The notes: generated by a model not told the origin, from the letters alone. 45,691 bases of DNA from Candidatus Peribacteria bacterium (GCA_943355155.1 CALREJ010000001.1:66785-112475), one strand, 5' to 3'. Positions 9,348 through 20,341 are shown, numbered from the stretch's first letter. Numbers and translations: made by a program.

Positions 9348-9631
9348 CGCGTCACTGAGGGATGAGTCATATTTACTTTGACACGCTTCGCACTCAATGC
9401 TTTCTGTCTGCGCAGTGCCAGACGTTTTTGTGCCGTTGTCATTTTTTTCTGAGGAGCGCTCCCATGCAAAGTTTCGGAAGGCATTTTCAGAGATCCGTAG
9501 ATCGGTGCATGTTCCACCGATGCAGACAGCCCCGAGAAGTGCTCAACCGAAAAGAGAGCAGTGACGATCAAAATCGCGGCGACAATGGCGCTCAACGTTT
9601 TATGCGTATTGATAGATTCGCGGATGTTCAT
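9344..9631 (-). CDS. Small exported/membrane-anchored protein
   Basis: N-terminal hydrophobic helix; 4-nt overlap with the deacetylase gene. Confidence 0.5.
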   Translation of the reverse strand: MNIRESINTHKTLSAIVAAILIVTALFSVEHFSGLSASVEHAPIYGSLKMPSETLHGSAPQKKMTTAQKRLALRRQKALSAKRVKVNMTHPSVTR

Positions 9632-9660
9632 AAGAAGAAAAAAAATGATATAAAAAAATC

Positions 9661-10128
9661 TTAAAATATGTGTTTCACCTTGGGAGGAGTTCTTCCACTT
9701 TTGCCGGTTTGATGCATTCTTGACCGCATTTGATTTCTTCCAGCTTCAGTCATTTCATAAAATAATTTGGTAGCATCATTGCCTTCGTCAATTTCATGTC
9801 TAGATAGACGTTCGCCGATGGCACTAATAGCTTCGCGCTCAATGCGTGCCATTGAAGTTCCAACAAGCTGTTTGTAGTCGTGTACTGATTTTGGTTGTCC
9901 ATCATGTGCTGCAGTAATTGCTTGAATACATTGATTTACACATACTTCAATGCCATTCGAATCGACGCCTGATTTTTCTAATTTTTCACATAGCTCAACA
10001 ATATCTTCAATGTACTCATCCCGAATCTGCCCCTTGAGATTAAGTCTATCCAGCCTTTCTGACAACGAAAGTCTCAATTCGTTATCCAACCGATCTTGAG
10101 CATTTCTGTGTGTTATGTTTGTATGCAT
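9661..10128 (-). CDS. Hypothetical protein
   Basis: ORF preceded by TTGCAT-N17-TATAAT (plus 10159-10164 and 10136-10141). Confidence 0.6.
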   Translation of the reverse strand: MHTNITHRNAQDRLDNELRLSLSERLDRLNLKGQIRDEYIEDIVELCEKLEKSGVDSNGIEVCVNQCIQAITAAHDGQPKSVHDYKQLVGTSMARIEREAISAIGERLSRHEIDEGNDATKLFYEMTEAGRNQMRSRMHQTGKSGRTPPKVKHIF

Positions 10129-10197
10129 AATGAATATTATAACATACTATTAAAATTTATGCAAATACACGCAAAACAACTCAATCATCATCAAAAG

Positions 10198-10536
10198 TTA
10201 CTGCAGATCTATGTTCGGAATCTCATTCTGGCCTTCAAAACCAAGAACGAGCCGTTTATATTTCTCATCACGAAGTTCCAGTATTAATGGAAATTTCTTC
10301 AGTCGTGTCACAAACCAATATTCCCAGCCTCGAGGCGTGTAGTACGATCCTGCCTTGATGACCCACGGCACAAAACATCCCGGCATGCGCAGTTCCCTCC
10401 ATGAAGTTTTTGGAAATGTGTGATGCACTTCCTTTATATGAGAGAGTGGAATCGAAAAATTTCTGTGCATGCCGCAGAGTTTTTCCCACGGAGTGAATGA
10501 GATATGAAGATGGCGATCGAGGATCGAGAGCTTCAT
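10198..10536 (-). CDS. Hypothetical protein, PH-like fold suspected
   Basis: Pattern SIPLSHIKEVHHTFP...LILELRDEKYKRLVLGFEG; short and divergent. Confidence 0.5.
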   Translation of the reverse strand: MKLSILDRHLHISFTPWEKLCGMHRNFSIPLSHIKEVHHTFPKTSWRELRMPGCFVPWVIKAGSYYTPRGWEYWFVTRLKKFPLILELRDEKYKRLVLGFEGQNEIPNIDLQ

Positions 10537-10538
10537 GG

Positions 10539-11174
10539 TTATTTCCTAATATCAAAGAGCTCACTCTTCGGGAAGCGTACTTTTTTCTGAGTTGCTGCTT
10601 CGTCATCCGCTGCGCGGAAACCGATGGTGCAGACGACGGCTGCGGTGAGATTACTCTTATTAAGTTCGAGCACTTCATCAAATTTTGCGGCGTCGAATCC
10701 TTCCATCGGGCATGCGTCGATCTGCTCGTGTGCACATGCGCTGAGTAAAAAACCGAGGGCGATGTAGGCTTGTTTCTTTGCCCATGTCGTGCGTTCATCG
10801 GCAGACATTCTTTCCACACTTCCGACCATCATCTCCCGAATATTTTTGAGTGAATCGGTGGAAATTCCTCTTTCCTTAGCGATAATGTCGACGTAGTGAT
10901 CCACGTAAGCCGCATCGAGATTTGTGCGTGCAGCAAGGACAATGAGATACGATGCATCGGTAATTTGCGTCTGACCCCATGCGTTTGCTTTCAGTGTTTC
11001 GCGGAGTGCAGGATTTTCGACGATCACAAATACGTACGGCTGAAGTCCGAACGAAGATGCCGACAAACGTCCTGCATCGAGGATCGTATTCAATTGTTCA
11101 GTGGTAAGTTTTTTCGACGGATCAAATTTTTTCGTTGCGTAGCGCCAGTTCAGTTGTTCGATCAGGTTTGACAT
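10539..11174 (-). CDS. Nitroreductase-family NAD(P)H-dependent oxidoreductase
   Basis: RYATKKFDPSKKL, GRLSASSFGLQPYVFVIV, YIALGFLLSACAHEQIDACPMEGFD. Confidence 0.9.
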   Translation of the reverse strand: MSNLIEQLNWRYATKKFDPSKKLTTEQLNTILDAGRLSASSFGLQPYVFVIVENPALRETLKANAWGQTQITDASYLIVLAARTNLDAAYVDHYVDIIAKERGISTDSLKNIREMMVGSVERMSADERTTWAKKQAYIALGFLLSACAHEQIDACPMEGFDAAKFDEVLELNKSNLTAAVVCTIGFRAADDEAATQKKVRFPKSELFDIRK

Positions 11175-11333
11175 CGTGTGCGTTGGGAAGAATAGGGTCT
11201 CACCTTACGAGGAGACTTCTTTCTGCACAAGCAAGTCATCGATCTTTTTCTCTCCGCACTGAATACCGTATGAAAATGATTGCTCCGTTCACGAAGTGCG
11301 CGATAGAATGCAGTACCTTCCACCCTTCACGCC

Positions 11334-14300
11334 ATGACATCATTCCAGTCATTCTTTCAGACGAATAAAGAAAAAATGCTCGTGCCGGCGATACTCGTTT
11401 TTGCTCTCGTCATCGGCGTGTTGTTATTTTTTGGATCGCAACATGCTCCTGCACAATTTTCCATGCGGCAGAAAGTATCTGCGTCGTCTGATCTGCATTT
11501 CAGTTTTCCGGAATTGATGGATCATGCGAGTGTGGAGAAGGAAATATCAAAACCTTCGGATATCAGCGGAACATGGCAATGGCAAAGTGAGGTTCTCGTC
11601 CTCCATCCGTCGCAGCAACTCAAAGCGGGTGCAACATATAATTTTCATCTGCCGAAAAATGCTCTGAAGACGGATGGTCAGACACTCGGTCGTGATCTCG
11701 ATTTCCTCTTCCTCGTTGCAGGTCCGTCAAAAGTATCGGTTCGTTTGCCGGCTCCTGGATCCACGAGTATTCGTTCCGATTCAAAAATCACACTCGTGTT
11801 CGATCGCGCAATGATTCCGCTCACGCAGGTGCAGGGAGACGCAGCGGAAGCTCTGATGAAAAAGTGGCCTGTCACGATCACGCCTCCGATTGCCGGACGA
11901 TGGAGATGGTTGAGCTCCGTTGCGATTGAGTTCATTCCGACGACAAAGCTGATTGCAAATACGGAATACACGGTTCATGTCCCAAAGGGGATCGAGACCG
12001 TGATTGGAGACGTGACAGAAACGGATTTTACGTGGAGTTTTCAGACGGTGCGTCCCGAGATGCAGGCTTCCTTTCCCGAGGACGGATACACACTCGCGGG
12101 TCCGAGCACGAAAATCTGGATGCAGTTTAGCGACGACATCGAACTTGCCAGTGCAAAGAAACAGATCGCACTCTATCGCATCGCAGCATCCGGATCTCAG
12201 GTAGCTCCAAAAAATATGTCCGTTCGGCCTCCCGACGAACTTCCTCTTCGTTCCGTTCTCTATGGCATGATGGAAGACGAAGACGGGAAGATGGTGACAG
12301 ATAAAAGTAAAATTTTGATCGAGCCCCAAAACCCTCTTCTCTTTCAGTCAACGTATCGCTTGTATGTCTTTCCGGGACTTCGCGGCACGGAAGGGGAGCT
12401 TGGGAGTGTGAGTGGCTCTTCTGTCTTATTCAAAACAGTCGGTGAGCAGAAAGTCGTGAGCGCAAGATACGGGGATGGCAGTATCCATATCAATCTCACA
12501 AATCCCGTTGATTCCGGATCGCTGAAACTTGGGATGACGATCACTCCGGCTCCCACAGTCGTGAAGGATGCAGAAAAGAAAGATTTGTGGACCGTGCCCG
12601 ATTGGGAAGGGACGAGTATTTTTGCGTATCCAAATCTGATCGCACGCACAGAGTACACGGTGACTCTCGGGACAGGCGTGCGCGATACGTTCGGGCAACA
12701 TCTCAAAAAACCCTACACATTCACGTTTAAAACGGATCCGCTTCCTCCAAAAGTCTTTATACATTCCAAAGGGAATTTTGGAATTTTTGAGCGCGACAAA
12801 CCGCCAGTGTACTACGTGAACCACATGAACGTGAGTACGCTGCATGCAGATTTTGCAAAACTTTCGCTCGTGGATTTCCTCCAGCTTCGCAGTCGTCAAG
12901 GGAACGGTGATGTGTACGAAGGGGCGAGGGATGCTCTGAAAACAAAAGAAGGATTTCAGTCATGGGATATGAAGACCGAGAAGAAAAATGATGTGTGGCA
13001 GGTGTTGCCGCTCGACATCGAAAAAAAGCGAAACGAAAAATTAACTCCCGGCTTGTACGCGATGGATGTCTCGGCTCCCGAATATATTGATTCGCAAAGC
13101 AAACAGCCCGTCATCAGCAGACAATTTTTCATCCTCACGAATTTGTCCGTGACGCTCAAGTATTCCGGTGACAAAGTGCTCGTATGGGTGACCGATATGC
13201 AGTCGGCTGCACCGGTGAACGGGGCTGCGATTTCGTTCGTTGCGCTCGACGGAAAAACGCATCTCACGGGAACCACGGACAAAGACGGATTTTTTACATC
13301 TGATTTTACTCTGAAAGATTTTGAATCGCCTGCAAATAGAAATAGTCCTGAGTTTTTTGTGACTGCCGAAAAAGACGGTGACCTGTCTCTCGTGAGCAGT
13401 ATGTGGAACGAGGGCATTCAGTCGAATAATTTCGATTACTCCACGGAGTTTCATACGACAGACAGCGGGAAATACAGAGTAGATTCTTTCCTCTACACAG
13501 AGCGGCCGCTGTACCGTGCGGGCGACACGGTGTTCTTCAAAGGAATCATGCGTTTGCGCGATTGGAACGGGGCATTCTCACTTCCCACAAAAGACCGGCA
13601 AGCGGAAGTTGTTGTCACCGATGACAGTGGGAATCAAGTCTACAAAGCAACCATTCCTTTTTCGGATTTTGGGACATTCAACGGTTCTTTCCCAATCGAT
13701 GCAAAGGCAGTGCTGGGGTATTACACGATCAATGCGAATGTCGTGCCCGACACAGACATTGGTAAAAAATATTATTACGATAACTCCGATGCATACTCAT
13801 CGTTTCAGGTGCTTGCGTATCGAAAGCCGGAATACATGGTCGATGTGACCGCTGCGAAGGAAGAGTATTTCAATCACGACACCGTCGAGGCGGATATTCG
13901 CGGTGCGTACTATTTCGGTGCGCCGATGGCGGGTGCTGCTGTGACGTGGCAAATGCTGACGTACGATTACTACTTCAATAAATATACGTATGATGACGGC
14001 TGGTATTCCTTCGATGATTCTGCGTATTGCTACCGCAATTGCTACCAAGAGTCGAATGAGATCGCAAACGGTAAGGGAACACTCGATGAAAGCGGACATC
14101 TGAAAATCTCTGTTCCCGTTTCGATCGACCAAAAGCCGACGAGTCAGATTGTGAGTATTCAGGCGACGATTACGGATCTGAATAATCAGCAGGTTGGGAA
14201 TACGACGAATGTCACTGTGCACAAGACCGATACCTACGTCGGCATCCGCAGTGAAGATTATGTCGTGACACCGGGGGCGAACGCGAAACTCAGTCTGGTT

Positions 14301-17300
14301 ACATTCAAAATCGATGGCACGCCACAGCCAAATGCACCTATCAAGATAGAACTGTACTCACGCATTTGGAATACGATCAAAAAGAAAGGAGTCGACGGAG
14401 AGTATTACTACGACAACGAGCCGAAAGATACGTTTGTGTCAGCTGTCACGGCAACCTCGAATGCAAAAGGAAAGGCAGTAGCCTCGATCAAAATCCCTGC
14501 GGGCGGCGAGTATCACGTCGTTGCGATTGCAACTGATACCAAAGGTCGCACGTCGCGCGCGGGTGCGAGCGTGTATGCATGGTCGAACAGTTACATCAAC
14601 TGGCCGCGCAGCAATAACGATCGTCTGGAGATTGTTACTGACAAGCCGACGTATAAAATAGGCGACACAGCAAAACTTCTTGTAAAATCTCCATTCCAAG
14701 GAAAAGGAGTGAAGGCACTCGTCACGATCGAGCGCGAACAAATTATCAGTAAACAAGTGATTGATGTCACCAGTAACGCGCTGCCGATTCTCATTCCCAT
14801 CACCAAGGATCATCTGCCGAATGCGTACGTCTCTGTGTTGATTTTAAAACCGCGCTCCGGCGAGACGTTCAATGAAAATGGTCTCGATACGGGAGCTCCG
14901 GAATTCCGTTTGGGCTACACAAAACTCAGTGTCGATACGGAATCGAAAAAAATCGCACTCACACTCAAAACCGATAAAGAAAAATACGCACCGGGTGAAA
15001 CGGTGACGGTGAAGCTAAAAACGCTCGATGCTGGAGGAAAACCCGTGAAGGCCGAAGTGTCTGTAGGGACAGTCGACATGAGTCTGCTTGCGCTCAGTGG
15101 ATTTTGGACCCCCGATCTCGTCTCCATTTTCTACAGTGATCGTGGTCTGGGGATCAACACGGCACAAATGCTGACCTACCTCGAAGAACGTTTTAAGCCG
15201 GGTTCAAAGGGTGGAGGGGGAGGCGGCGAAGACGGCACGCGCGGAGATTTCCGCGATACGGCGGATTGGCATCCTGCAGTCGTGACAGATGCAAAAGGAG
15301 AAGCGACCGTCACGTTCAAACTTCCGGATAACCTCACGACGTGGCAGATCCTCGCGATCGCAAACACGAAGGACCACACGTTCGGGACCGTCGAACACAC
15401 ATTCATCGAAACGAAACACGTGATTGTCCGTCCCGTGCGTCCGCGTTTTGCAGTGATCGGTGATGACATCACGCTCGGCGCGATTGTTCATAATTTCCTC
15501 GATGCAGAAAAAACATTTACGGTGACACTCAAGGGCACAGGATTCACTCCGCGCGGAGACATGCTGCAGACGGTCACGCTGAAACCCGGTCAACAAAAGA
15601 AAATTCTTTTCCCTGTGCGGATTGATCCAACCAATTCCGTGACACTTTCTTTCCTTGCGACAAACGGCGCCGAGCGCGATGAGATCGTCGAATCGATCCC
15701 TGTCTACCCGTTTGGCGTGCCGCAATCAGTCTCAACCTCGGGCATTGTCGGGACGGGAGCCGCGCTTGAAAAAGTACATGCACCGACGGTTGCCGATGCT
15801 TCGACCGGAAAACTACTTCTGTCTGTTTCCCCAAGTCTCGCGACATATCTTCCGAAAGGACTTGAGTATTTGGTGAAGTATCCGTACGGATGTGCAGAGC
15901 AAACGGTTTCGAGTTTCCTTCCGAGCATCGCGCTCATGCAGTTACAAGGGTTTGATGCATTCCATATTGTAGACAAGAAAAAACTCACAGATGTCGTGAC
16001 GGCGGGTTTTGAACGTATCTACACATTCCAGCAAACGGACGGGGGATTTGGGTATTGGAGTGATAGTGCAAAGAGTCAACCAGCGCTCACGGCGTATGTT
16101 CTCTTTGCGATGAACATGGCGAAAACCGGAGGCTTCCATGTCGACGACGGCGTGATGAATCGCACGAAGAATTATTTGCAGACGGTGCTTCGTATTCAAA
16201 ATCCCAAAGACCAACTCGACAATGCAACGCGTGTCTACATTCTCTCTGTCCTCTCGGAGACGGAAGCTGAAAAAGTACAGGAAAGTCTGCTCGCGACCAT
16301 GTATGAGAAGCGTGCAGAGTTACCTCTGTTTGCGCAGGCGCAACTTGCAACGACCTACAAGAATATTGGTGTGAATGCTAAAGCAGAATCGATGCTCACG
16401 GAGATTCTCAATCACGCGCGCGTTGATTCCCGCGGAACACATTTTGAAGAAGAGGAGAGCAATGTCTACGGATCTTTGATGAACACGAATAACCGGACAA
16501 CGGCGATCGTGCTCCAGTCGATGATTCGTATTGATCCGGACCATGCGCTGATCGCACCTGTCGTTCGTTACATGCTTTCCGTCCGCACAGACGGTCACTG
16601 GGACACGACACAATCGACGTCCTATTCACTGTTAACTCTCGTCGAATTTTTGAAGAGCACGCGCGAACTCGATGCTAATTTCACATCCACTGCGTCACTC
16701 AACGGCAAAGAAAAATTATCATGGAAGGTCGGCAAGGCCGAAGTGCTCCAGAAAAAAGACATCGAGATTGCACTGAAAGACATGCTTCGTGGTGCAGACA
16801 ACAACGTACTTCTTTCGAAAGATGGTACAGGAAGACTCTACTACGATCTCCTTCTTTCCTATTTCTACACACCGCCCGATGTCATTGAACCGATCGAAGA
16901 GGGGATGAGTATTTTCCGCGAAATGCATCCGCTGACGGGTAAAAAAACAGATGTGATCGTCGGTAATGTGTACACTGTCACACTCACCATCACTGTTCCC
17001 GAAGACAGGAACCTTGTCGCAGTCGAAAGTCCGTTGCCGGCCGGTATGGAGATTATCAATACCGATCTCAATACCGAGCAGCAGGGATTCCTTGGTTCCA
17101 TGCAGAGCGATTTCTGGAGTAACGACTATTGGGAAAACGGACTCTGGAGGTTTAGTCATCACGAATTCCGCGACGATCAGGTATTTCTGTTTGCGGAGTA
17201 TCTGCCGGCAGGGGTCTACCAATATCACTACCTAGTACGCGCTACGACACCCGGGCATTTCCACGAGCGTCCCGCGCGTGTATGGGAAATGTACTTCCCG

Positions 17301-17354
17301 GAAATTTTCGGGCAGTCGAAGGGCGGATGGTTTGACGTGAAAAATACGCAGTGA
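11334..17354 (+). CDS. Bacterial alpha-2-macroglobulin family protein (YfhM-like) with intact thioester motif
   Basis: 2006 aa; N-terminal TM; Big_5-like Ig repeats; MG domains; thioester YPYGCAEQ (nt 15891-15902 encode CAEQ); TED helical region. Confidence 0.93.
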   Translation: MTSFQSFFQTNKEKMLVPAILVFALVIGVLLFFGSQHAPAQFSMRQKVSASSDLHFSFPELMDHASVEKEISKPSDISGTWQWQSEVLVLHPSQQLKAGATYNFHLPKNALKTDGQTLGRDLDFLFLVAGPSKVSVRLPAPGSTSIRSDSKITLVFDRAMIPLTQVQGDAAEALMKKWPVTITPPIAGRWRWLSSVAIEFIPTTKLIANTEYTVHVPKGIETVIGDVTETDFTWSFQTVRPEMQASFPEDGYTLAGPSTKIWMQFSDDIELASAKKQIALYRIAASGSQVAPKNMSVRPPDELPLRSVLYGMMEDEDGKMVTDKSKILIEPQNPLLFQSTYRLYVFPGLRGTEGELGSVSGSSVLFKTVGEQKVVSARYGDGSIHINLTNPVDSGSLKLGMTITPAPTVVKDAEKKDLWTVPDWEGTSIFAYPNLIARTEYTVTLGTGVRDTFGQHLKKPYTFTFKTDPLPPKVFIHSKGNFGIFERDKPPVYYVNHMNVSTLHADFAKLSLVDFLQLRSRQGNGDVYEGARDALKTKEGFQSWDMKTEKKNDVWQVLPLDIEKKRNEKLTPGLYAMDVSAPEYIDSQSKQPVISRQFFILTNLSVTLKYSGDKVLVWVTDMQSAAPVNGAAISFVALDGKTHLTGTTDKDGFFTSDFTLKDFESPANRNSPEFFVTAEKDGDLSLVSSMWNEGIQSNNFDYSTEFHTTDSGKYRVDSFLYTERPLYRAGDTVFFKGIMRLRDWNGAFSLPTKDRQAEVVVTDDSGNQVYKATIPFSDFGTFNGSFPIDAKAVLGYYTINANVVPDTDIGKKYYYDNSDAYSSFQVLAYRKPEYMVDVTAAKEEYFNHDTVEADIRGAYYFGAPMAGAAVTWQMLTYDYYFNKYTYDDGWYSFDDSAYCYRNCYQESNEIANGKGTLDESGHLKISVPVSIDQKPTSQIVSIQATITDLNNQQVGNTTNVTVHKTDTYVGIRSEDYVVTPGANAKLSLVTFKIDGTPQPNAPIKIELYSRIWNTIKKKGVDGEYYYDNEPKDTFVSAVTATSNAKGKAVASIKIPAGGEYHVVAIATDTKGRTSRAGASVYAWSNSYINWPRSNNDRLEIVTDKPTYKIGDTAKLLVKSPFQGKGVKALVTIEREQIISKQVIDVTSNALPILIPITKDHLPNAYVSVLILKPRSGETFNENGLDTGAPEFRLGYTKLSVDTESKKIALTLKTDKEKYAPGETVTVKLKTLDAGGKPVKAEVSVGTVDMSLLALSGFWTPDLVSIFYSDRGLGINTAQMLTYLEERFKPGSKGGGGGGEDGTRGDFRDTADWHPAVVTDAKGEATVTFKLPDNLTTWQILAIANTKDHTFGTVEHTFIETKHVIVRPVRPRFAVIGDDITLGAIVHNFLDAEKTFTVTLKGTGFTPRGDMLQTVTLKPGQQKKILFPVRIDPTNSVTLSFLATNGAERDEIVESIPVYPFGVPQSVSTSGIVGTGAALEKVHAPTVADASTGKLLLSVSPSLATYLPKGLEYLVKYPYGCAEQTVSSFLPSIALMQLQGFDAFHIVDKKKLTDVVTAGFERIYTFQQTDGGFGYWSDSAKSQPALTAYVLFAMNMAKTGGFHVDDGVMNRTKNYLQTVLRIQNPKDQLDNATRVYILSVLSETEAEKVQESLLATMYEKRAELPLFAQAQLATTYKNIGVNAKAESMLTEILNHARVDSRGTHFEEEESNVYGSLMNTNNRTTAIVLQSMIRIDPDHALIAPVVRYMLSVRTDGHWDTTQSTSYSLLTLVEFLKSTRELDANFTSTASLNGKEKLSWKVGKAEVLQKKDIEIALKDMLRGADNNVLLSKDGTGRLYYDLLLSYFYTPPDVIEPIEEGMSIFREMHPLTGKKTDVIVGNVYTVTLTITVPEDRNLVAVESPLPAGMEIINTDLNTEQQGFLGSMQSDFWSNDYWENGLWRFSHHEFRDDQVFLFAEYLPAGVYQYHYLVRATTPGHFHERPARVWEMYFPEIFGQSKGGWFDVKNTQ

Positions 17355-19723
17355 TCATGCATATCACACGTCGCACCGCTCTGTGGCTCTTCATTCCCAT
17401 CGCTCTTCTTTTGCTCCTTTTTCTGTGGCCGTTGCCGCGATCCTTTCTGCATCCGACCGAGCGGCAGTCCGTACGGATTCTCGATCGGAACGGAAAACTT
17501 CTGTACGAAGTGCGTCCGCGTGATTTTGGTTCGCATCAATTTTTGCATCTTCCTGATATCCCGCAGTCTTTCGTCCGCGCAGTTCTTTCGATCGAAGATC
17601 GTGATTTTTATGATCACAGTGGCGTGAGTGCAAAAGCCGTCTCGAGAGCGGTTCTGCAAAATGTGACTGCCGGACGAATCGTCTCCGGTGGAAGCACCAT
17701 CACACAGCAACTCGTCCGCAGTCGTGTGCAGCCGGAACGTCGTACCTTTCTCTATAAAATCTATGAAGCATTCCTTGCGTGGAAACTCGACCACGCGCTT
17801 TCGAAAGACGACATTCTTGAGTCCTATATCAACACTGCCTCGTTCGGGCATCAAACATTCGGCATCGATGCTGCGAGTCACACGTATTTCGGCGTGTCTC
17901 CGCAGGAACTTTCCGTCGCGCAGTCGGCGTTGCTCGCGGGGCTTTTACAATCACCGACATCGCTCGATCCATTTCTCCATCCGAAGGCCGCGAAGGATCG
18001 TCGTACGCGCGTGCTCGATGCAATGCTTGTCACAGAGTCTATCACTCGGGAACAGTACGATGATGCGATACGTGAGCCGATTGCGCTTTCAAAGGATACA
18101 GTCCCCATTGAGGCTCCGCATTTTGTGTTTTGGTTACAGGAAAGCAGGCCGGAACTTTTTTTGGGTCGTTCGACTGTGCAGACAACGCTTGATCTGCCGC
18201 TGGAACAAGAAATCGAACGCATCATCGACAGAAATCTGCAACTGCTCGCCGGAAAAAATGTGACATCAAGCGCAGTTGTCGTTCTCGATGTACACACCGG
18301 AGATCTTCTCGCGATGGTTGGGTCTGCGGATTATTTCGATATCAAAAACGAAGGAGCCGTGAACGTCGCAGTCTCTCCGCGGCAACCGGGTTCCGCACTC
18401 AAACCCTTCACCTACGCACTCGCGATGGCGGCAGGGGACACACCCGCGACGACGGTGTCCGATACCGAAACACAATTTTTCACAGGTGAAGGAAACCCCT
18501 ACACACCACGCAATTATGATTTTGGTTTTCACGGACTCGTTCGCTACCGCGAAGCACTCGCCAATTCCTACAACATCGCAGCGGTGAAGGTACTCGAAAA
18601 AGTCGGCGTTTCCACTCTCCTTGAATTTTTGAAACACGCAGGCATCACATCATTCACAAACACACCCAACCACTACGGACTCGCACTCACGCTCGGTGAT
18701 GCGGAGGTATCGCTACTCGAACTCACGAAAGTCTATGGCATTTTCCCGCGCCTCGGAAAAACACTGTCCGTGAGATCTATCAAAGGTGATCCGATTGATG
18801 AAGGTGTTTCAATTCTCGATGAAAAAGTAGCGTGGTTTATCTCGAATATTCTGAGCGACAGCAGCGCACGACTTCCGGAATTTGGAGACGAGAGCCCTCT
18901 CAATTTTCCTTTCCCCGTAGCGGCGAAAACAGGCACGACGCGAAACTCCCGCGATAACTGGACGATCGGATTTACTCCAGACATTCTTGTCGGTGTCTGG
19001 GTGGGGAATGCTGATAATTCACCGATGCAGGGAACATCCGGAGTCACAGGAGCGGGGCCGATTTTTCACGATGTCATGATCGCGGCAACTGCGGAATTTC
19101 CCCCTCGTCCCTTCCCGATGCTGCGTGGCATTACGCAAGTTCCAATCTGTGTACTCTCCGGAAAACTCCCAACACCCGAGTGCACCAATACCATGCTTGA
19201 ATATTTTATTGAAGGAAAAGAGCCGAAGGAAAAAGACGATATGTTTCGCTCTGTCATAATCGACAGGCGCAATGGATTACTCGCAACGCCTCTGTGTCCA
19301 CAGGAATTTATCAATCACACCACCTTCGCAGTGTTTCCGAAAGACACTCAAAAATGGGCGCGGGAAAACGGATGGCCGGAAGTGCCGACGAAGAACTCTC
19401 CACTCTGTGGCGGAATCGCAGGAGTGAGTCAGTCATCTAGTGAGGCGCATTTTATGGACATCACGCAGCCGCATGGCGGTGATTCTTTTGAGCTCGATCC
19501 GCTGATTCCCGATAAAGATGAGGGAGTGATTTTGGAGGCAGAGGCGAGTGCAGATATAAAAATTGTAAGTTGGTTTGTGAACGGCGAAAAAATTGCCGAT
19601 GCACTTGCTCCGGATTTTCACACAGTCTTTCATCCGCAGATTGGGCGATTCGTCATCGAAGCGCGGACGGGAGGCATTGTCAGAAAAGTGTCGATTGAGG
19701 TAACAAAGAAATCGGTGGAATAA
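17351..19723 (+). CDS. pbpC: Penicillin-binding protein 1C
   Basis: Transglycosylase SIEDRDFYDHSGVS, GGSTITQQLVR; transpeptidase PGSALKPFTYALAM, AAKTGTTRNSRDNWTIGF; C-terminal BiPBP_C-like domain. 4-nt overlap with the A2M gene. Confidence 0.93.
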   Translation: MIMHITRRTALWLFIPIALLLLLFLWPLPRSFLHPTERQSVRILDRNGKLLYEVRPRDFGSHQFLHLPDIPQSFVRAVLSIEDRDFYDHSGVSAKAVSRAVLQNVTAGRIVSGGSTITQQLVRSRVQPERRTFLYKIYEAFLAWKLDHALSKDDILESYINTASFGHQTFGIDAASHTYFGVSPQELSVAQSALLAGLLQSPTSLDPFLHPKAAKDRRTRVLDAMLVTESITREQYDDAIREPIALSKDTVPIEAPHFVFWLQESRPELFLGRSTVQTTLDLPLEQEIERIIDRNLQLLAGKNVTSSAVVVLDVHTGDLLAMVGSADYFDIKNEGAVNVAVSPRQPGSALKPFTYALAMAAGDTPATTVSDTETQFFTGEGNPYTPRNYDFGFHGLVRYREALANSYNIAAVKVLEKVGVSTLLEFLKHAGITSFTNTPNHYGLALTLGDAEVSLLELTKVYGIFPRLGKTLSVRSIKGDPIDEGVSILDEKVAWFISNILSDSSARLPEFGDESPLNFPFPVAAKTGTTRNSRDNWTIGFTPDILVGVWVGNADNSPMQGTSGVTGAGPIFHDVMIAATAEFPPRPFPMLRGITQVPICVLSGKLPTPECTNTMLEYFIEGKEPKEKDDMFRSVIIDRRNGLLATPLCPQEFINHTTFAVFPKDTQKWARENGWPEVPTKNSPLCGGIAGVSQSSSEAHFMDITQPHGGDSFELDPLIPDKDEGVILEAEASADIKIVSWFVNGEKIADALAPDFHTVFHPQIGRFVIEARTGGIVRKVSIEVTKKSVE

Positions 19724-19774
19724 AATGGTCACTACACCTTTTTCAAGAGTGCCTCATTTGCTACGCTTCCTCAT

Positions 19775-20341
19775 ATGCGCACCTTCATCCTCTCGTTATC
19801 GGCAGTATTGCTGTTATCCGCGTGCACGAGAGCAGATAATCAGAGTATCAGTGATCAGTTGCCGGTAGCACTTTCTATTACATCTTCAGTTTCTTCGGAA
19901 TTTTCCCTTACCCAAAATTCCTCTTTTTCCTCTATTTCTTCTACATCCTCTTCACCCTCTATTTCCTCAAGCTGGAACCCCGACCTTACCCCAGAACAAC
20001 TCGCAATCCTCCGCGATGCCGGAACAGAACGCCCGTTCACAAGTCCGCTTCTCAATGAACATCGGAAAGGCACTTTCGTGACCGCAGACTGCAATATTCC
20101 GGTCTTTCGGTCTGAACAAAAATTTGATTCAGGAACGGGCTGGCCGAGCTTCTGGGCGCCGATTTCACCGGATGCCATGATTGAAAAAACAGACACGACA
20201 TTTGGCATGACCCGAACAGAAATTCTCAGTAAATGTGGAGGACATCTGGGTCACGTCTTCACCGATGGTCCGAAACCTACGGGACTTCGGTGCTGCATGA
20301 ATGGATTAGCGTTGAAGTTTATTCCTGATCCGATCCAATAA
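19775..20341 (+). CDS. msrB: Lipoprotein peptide-methionine (R)-S-oxide reductase
   Basis: Lipobox LLLSAC; Ser-rich linker; FDSGTGWPSF, GGHLGHVF, GLRCCMNG. Confidence 0.9.
   Translation: MRTFILSLSAVLLLSACTRADNQSISDQLPVALSITSSVSSEFSLTQNSSFSSISSTSSSPSISSSWNPDLTPEQLAILRDAGTERPFTSPLLNEHRKGTFVTADCNIPVFRSEQKFDSGTGWPSFWAPISPDAMIEKTDTTFGMTRTEILSKCGGHLGHVFTDGPKPTGLRCCMNGLALKFIPDPIQ

Noticed and set aside
15210-15235. G-rich stretch in the A2M gene as a G4 or insertion
   Set aside because: Encodes a simple Gly linker (KGGGGGGEDG) natural to the protein.
11678-17228. Many 60-180 aa minus-strand ORFs inside the A2M gene
   Set aside because: They lie opposite a clear 2006-aa CDS, with low-complexity Arg/Ser/Cys composition and no domain or RBS support.
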